A DNA stretch of 64,000 nt from Oceanobacillus jordanicus (GTDB lineage Bacteria > Bacillota > Bacilli > Bacillales > Amphibacillaceae), in assembly GCF_022095695.1 (NCBI RefSeq), contig NZ_JAIFZM010000012.1:1-64000 (forward strand). Direction: 5' to 3'. Within the stretch, counting starts at the first letter, position 1; the number at the start of each line of letters is the position of its first letter. Below are positions 60,948-64,000 of the stretch, piece by piece. The position numbers were made by a program, and so were the translations under genes. The notes beneath the pieces are model-generated. The model was given only the letters and a program-made list of their open reading frames with translations. It was not told where the DNA came from and did no database searches.

Positions 60948-62411
60948 ATGAGAAAACAACAAGCGCTATCCATGCTCGTCCTTTTCATGCTCTGTCTGAC
61001 ACTGTTTGTTCCCGTAGCACCCGTGAAGGCGGAGGCTGCTAGTGATGCGGTGCAAATGCTCCAACAACCTTTGGATGATCTTGACGGAGAGGTGGAGCAA
61101 GCGATTGCGGATAAGGTGATGCCAGGGGCGGTCGTGTATATCGCCAAACAAGGCGAAGTCGTTAAACATGACGCTTATGGTTATGCTGCTCGTTACACGG
61201 ATGATCAATATACTGAAATGGAAGATCCTGTAGCAATGCAGGAAGATACTATATTTGATATGGCCTCGATTTCCAAACTTTTTACAGCAACAGCTGTTAT
61301 GCAGTTATGGGATGAAGGATTATTTGAATTAGAAGACCCGGTGCAACAGTATATTCCTGAATTCACGGGGGAAGGAAAAGAAGAAGTTACGATCAGGCAA
61401 CTACTCACACATACTTCTGGATTTGCCCCAAGTCCTAGTGAACGCCTTGATAAAGTGGAAGGGGATCGCGCTGACAGGTTAGATTTTGTATTGCACGAGC
61501 CGCTTCAGCAAGCGCCAGGTGCCGATTATGTTTACAGTGATGTGAATTACCTGACACTAGGCGTGCTAATTGAACGCCTTAGTGGTGAGCGACAGGATGT
61601 CTTTGTAGAAAGGAAAATCACGGAACCACTACAGATGCAGGATACGATGTATAATCCACCAGAATCACTTAAATCGCGCATTGCAGCTACCGAATATCAG
61701 CCATGGACAAATCGCGGTGTAGTTTGGGGAAGTGTGCATGATGAAAATGCTTGGTCATTGGATGGTGTTGCAGGACAGGCTGGCATTTTTAGTAGTGCAG
61801 CAGATTTAGCTGTTTTTGCACAAATGATGCTTGAAGAAGGCACATATGCTGGGGAAGAAATTCTCTCAGAGGAAGCAGTTGAACTGATGAAAACAAACTG
61901 GAATGAAGCCTATCCTGGCCAAAACCAAGGACTGGGCTGGGAATTAAACCAATCATGGTACATGGATGATCTGGCTGAACATAATACGTTGGGCCACACA
62001 GGTTATACCGGAACATCGATTGTAGTAAGCCCGAATCACGAGACAGTGACAATTTTGCTAACAAACCGTGTTCATCCAACAAGAGAAACAGTTTCTACCA
62101 ACGGTATTCGGAAAAAAGTATCGCAAAAGACAGCAGATGCTATTTATGCATGGAGTGCAGAAAGCATGCAGGACATGGTAGAACGATTGCTTACAAGGGA
62201 GGAAATAGACGCGAACTCAGCTAGATCCCTCGGCTTGCATTTAACGGTAATTAGTCGCTATGAGCAGCAAGGGAATCAAGAAAAAGTATTAAAGCATCTT
62301 GCCGGTTTCCAACAGTTAGTCGATTATTTACACGAGGAAGATGCATTTAATGACTCAACCTATGAGGACCTCGTCCGTACAGCAGCTTATTTGAATGTGA
62401 AGTGGCAATAG
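60948..62411 (+). CDS. Secreted AmiE/YbbE-like serine hydrolase with FIMAH domain
   Basis: A 487-residue secreted beta-lactamase-fold enzyme. The signal peptide ends near residue 30 (VKAEA). The SxxK motif is SISK in DMASISKLFT near 103, the second motif is YSDVNY near 198, and HTG is in LGHTGYTG near 345. RGVVWGSVHDENAW and GVAGQAGIFSSAADL match B. subtilis YbbE (AmiE), which removes peptides from MurNAc. The last ~80 residues repeat the helical FIMAH-like domain of NagZ (VLKHLAGFQQLVDYLHEED). AAGGAGG precedes the ATG. It would act before NagZ in muropeptide breakdown. Confidence 0.87.
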   Translation: MRKQQALSMLVLFMLCLTLFVPVAPVKAEAASDAVQMLQQPLDDLDGEVEQAIADKVMPGAVVYIAKQGEVVKHDAYGYAARYTDDQYTEMEDPVAMQEDTIFDMASISKLFTATAVMQLWDEGLFELEDPVQQYIPEFTGEGKEEVTIRQLLTHTSGFAPSPSERLDKVEGDRADRLDFVLHEPLQQAPGADYVYSDVNYLTLGVLIERLSGERQDVFVERKITEPLQMQDTMYNPPESLKSRIAATEYQPWTNRGVVWGSVHDENAWSLDGVAGQAGIFSSAADLAVFAQMMLEEGTYAGEEILSEEAVELMKTNWNEAYPGQNQGLGWELNQSWYMDDLAEHNTLGHTGYTGTSIVVSPNHETVTILLTNRVHPTRETVSTNGIRKKVSQKTADAIYAWSAESMQDMVERLLTREEIDANSARSLGLHLTVISRYEQQGNQEKVLKHLAGFQQLVDYLHEEDAFNDSTYEDLVRTAAYLNVKWQ

Positions 62412-62426
62412 ATATCCGCTATAAGC

Positions 62427-62467
62427 AACAGTGAGGAGCACAATGATACCCCTCACTGTTTCCTTTT
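62427..62467 (+). terminator. Terminator between AmiE-like and GGT genes
   Basis: AACAGTGAGG (62427-62436) pairs perfectly with CCTCACTGTT (62451-62460), followed by TCCTTTT. It may be partial, since the GGT ribosome site follows within 10 nt. Confidence 0.75.
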
Positions 62468-62489
62468 AAGCGCCAAAAGGAGGGGAAAC

Positions 62490-64000
62490 ATGAAAAAGAA
62501 GTCAAGATTATTATCGATCCTGCTTATCATTGGGATGTTGTTTAGTATCCCGGTGTCTGCGGTTTCTGCTGTCAGCAGTCCTGATGATAATACGGAATAT
62601 GAACCGGAGAATCCAGGGGTTCAGCCCGAACAAATCGATGTTGGGGACAAAGGAATGGTCGTCTCCGCACATCCGCTAGCTTCTGAGATTGGAGCAGATG
62701 TTTTAAAACGCGGAGGCAACGCGGTAGATGCAGCAGTCGCCATACAATTTGCTTTGAATGTGGCAGAACCGATGATGTCAGGAATCGGCGGTGGTGGGTT
62801 TATGATGTATTATGATGCCCAGACCGAGGATGTCTCGATCATTAATAGTAGAGAGCGCGCACCACAAGGGGCTACACCCGATATGTTTATTGATAAAAGC
62901 AATATCGTGGAAGAACCAGGAAAGTTTCTACTCGGGGCAAATGAACTGAGTGATGAAGTGGGCAACGAATTTCATGTGGCGGAAGTGCAAGTGGAAGATG
63001 TCGGAACAGGGGAGCATGTTTTTAGCTCTGATTTTACAGGAGAGAATGGTGCACCGTGGGACGCTGATAAATTTGAGTTGTTGGAGCGGGGCACGGCGTT
63101 TCGCCTAAATGAAGCAGGAGGAAACATCTATTTTGGAGCACCATATGGCAGCAATTCCACTTCATTCGGTCAAGCTACCTCTGTGATGGAGTCAGTAGAA
63201 GATAGCGAATTATTTATTCGTTTTCGCACCGATGACCCAGGAGACGATAGAAGACTTCGCCTATGGTTGCGTGCAGACGCGTTCCGTTCCACGGGGTCTA
63301 CCTATGCTCGCAATGGTTATGGGGTAGAAATCAATACAAATACAAGTGAACTTAAATTAATTCAAGCTAAAGACGGCCAAAACTCCACGTTGGACACCGT
63401 TTCCTTTGACCGTACAACAGATTGGCAATCACTTCGTTTCCGTGTAGAGGATGATGAACTTAAGGTCCGTCAATGGGAAGAAAACGAAGAAGAGCCTGAG
63501 GAATGGGATATAGAGGCCATTGCAGGTACGGTGATTCCTTTTTCTGAGCGTGTACAAAGCGGAAAATCGGTTGGCGTTCCTGGGACCTTAAAGGGACTAG
63601 AGACAGCTCTTGATAACTGGGGTTCGATTCCAATGGAAGACTTAATTCAGCCTTCGATTGATATGGCGGAACAGGGTATTCCTGTGAATTGGGTACTAGC
63701 CAATGCAATTGCCAGTAATGAAAGTAAATTAGCCCGAACAGCTGCTGGAGATGTGTTTTTACCAGGTGGAAATCCACTGGAAGAAGGAGATACCCTTGTA
63801 CAGGAGGATTTGGCTAAAACATTTAAGTTAATTCGCGATCAAGGATCAGATGCTCTTTTTAACGGGGAAATTGGCGAAGCGCTTGCTACAGAGGTTCAGG
63901 CGTTTGGCGGGAGCATGGTTACTGCCGACCTAAGTCGATATGATGTGACGGAGGACGAACCAGTATGGGGCGATTACCAAGGATATGACATTGCATCCAT
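62490..64000 (+). CDS. Secreted gamma-glutamyltransferase with inserted jelly-roll-like domain (partial, cut by window end)
   Basis: The first 503 residues of a secreted gamma-glutamyltranspeptidase. A signal peptide (about 1-27) precedes GGNAVDAAVAIQ near residue 75, GIGGGGFMMYY near 98 and SRERAP near 120, with the conserved substrate-binding arginine. In usual GGTs about 20 residues then lead to the GVPGT motif. Here VGVPGTLKGLE comes only at 361, after a ~220-residue insert. Residues ~177-340 of the insert look like a concanavalin/LamG-type beta-sandwich (LWLRADAF, NGYGVEIN, WQSLRFRVEDDELKVRQW). The catalytic threonine lies beyond the window. AAAGGAGGGG sets the ATG. Confidence 0.87.
   Translation, partial: MKKKSRLLSILLIIGMLFSIPVSAVSAVSSPDDNTEYEPENPGVQPEQIDVGDKGMVVSAHPLASEIGADVLKRGGNAVDAAVAIQFALNVAEPMMSGIGGGGFMMYYDAQTEDVSIINSRERAPQGATPDMFIDKSNIVEEPGKFLLGANELSDEVGNEFHVAEVQVEDVGTGEHVFSSDFTGENGAPWDADKFELLERGTAFRLNEAGGNIYFGAPYGSNSTSFGQATSVMESVEDSELFIRFRTDDPGDDRRLRLWLRADAFRSTGSTYARNGYGVEINTNTSELKLIQAKDGQNSTLDTVSFDRTTDWQSLRFRVEDDELKVRQWEENEEEPEEWDIEAIAGTVIPFSERVQSGKSVGVPGTLKGLETALDNWGSIPMEDLIQPSIDMAEQGIPVNWVLANAIASNESKLARTAAGDVFLPGGNPLEEGDTLVQEDLAKTFKLIRDQGSDALFNGEIGEALATEVQAFGGSMVTADLSRYDVTEDEPVWGDYQGYDIAS

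Overview
The window reads as chromosomal DNA of a low-GC, spore-forming Firmicute of the family Bacillaceae. The spore cortex hydrolase CwlJ, the sporulation membrane protein YtaF, a YtxH stress protein, and many genes whose closest recognisable relatives are Bacillus subtilis Ywr, Yya, Ywb and Mdx proteins all point there. The many secreted or acidic proteins and the style of the intergenic repeats suggest the Virgibacillus/Oceanobacillus group, but that is inference. I saw no rRNA, tRNA, CRISPR array, insertion sequence or prophage; one 43-residue protein looks phage-like.

Layout. 1-4.5 kb: a ywrC-ywrD-ywrB-ywrA block (Lrp-type regulator, gamma-glutamyltransferase-like enzyme, two half-size chromate transporters). 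4.5-12 kb: housekeeping and orphan genes (HAD phosphatases, lipoprotein, Crp-family regulator with a DUF2798 protein, M3 peptidase, YwbE, YesK-like protein, CvfB) and an unidentified structured transcript upstream of cvfB. 12-25 kb: beta-lactamase-fold hydrolase, GntR/ABC-2 operon, AEC transporter, YtaF, topoisomerase III, small stress and iron-sulfur proteins, YyaL. 24.8-28.4 kb: MerR/acyl-CoA synthetase/acyl-CoA dehydrogenase operon. 28.5-36.3 kb: small genes, a doubly frameshifted EAL gene, CwlJ, an amidohydrolase, DinB protein, and an SDR-MarR-SDR operon. 36.6-48.1 kb: a complete cyclodextrin/maltodextrin locus (secreted CGTase and cytoplasmic cyclodextrinase divergent from mdxEFG and a GH31 alpha-glucosidase, followed by a LacI regulator). 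48.3 kb to the end: a peptidoglycan-sugar salvage locus (BadF-type sugar kinase, MurR, MurQ, sugar ABC importer, secreted NagZ, AmiE-like hydrolase, gamma-glutamyltransferase), interrupted by a PadR/HAAS pair and by a SipW-CalY biofilm-fibre module.

How the genes work together. In the starch locus, CGTase would convert starch outside the cell to cyclodextrins, MdxEFG would import them, and cyclodextrinase plus the GH31 enzyme would degrade them. In the salvage locus, secreted AmiE-like, NagZ and GGT enzymes would trim muropeptides, the ABC importer would bring in free amino sugars, the kinase would phosphorylate them, and MurQ would convert MurNAc-6-P to GlcNAc-6-P. B. subtilis does the import step with a PTS (MurP); here an ABC importer plus kinase appears to replace it. 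Neither ABC operon encodes an ATPase.

The most unusual signals are: a tandem RNA element at 46.86-47.02 kb with GGA-loop hairpins and compensatory base changes; five intergenic arrays of degenerate 20-22-bp repeats; a dispersed two-hairpin repeat at 4.48 and 5.45 kb; and a gamma-glutamyltransferase at the right edge carrying an inserted jelly-roll-like domain.
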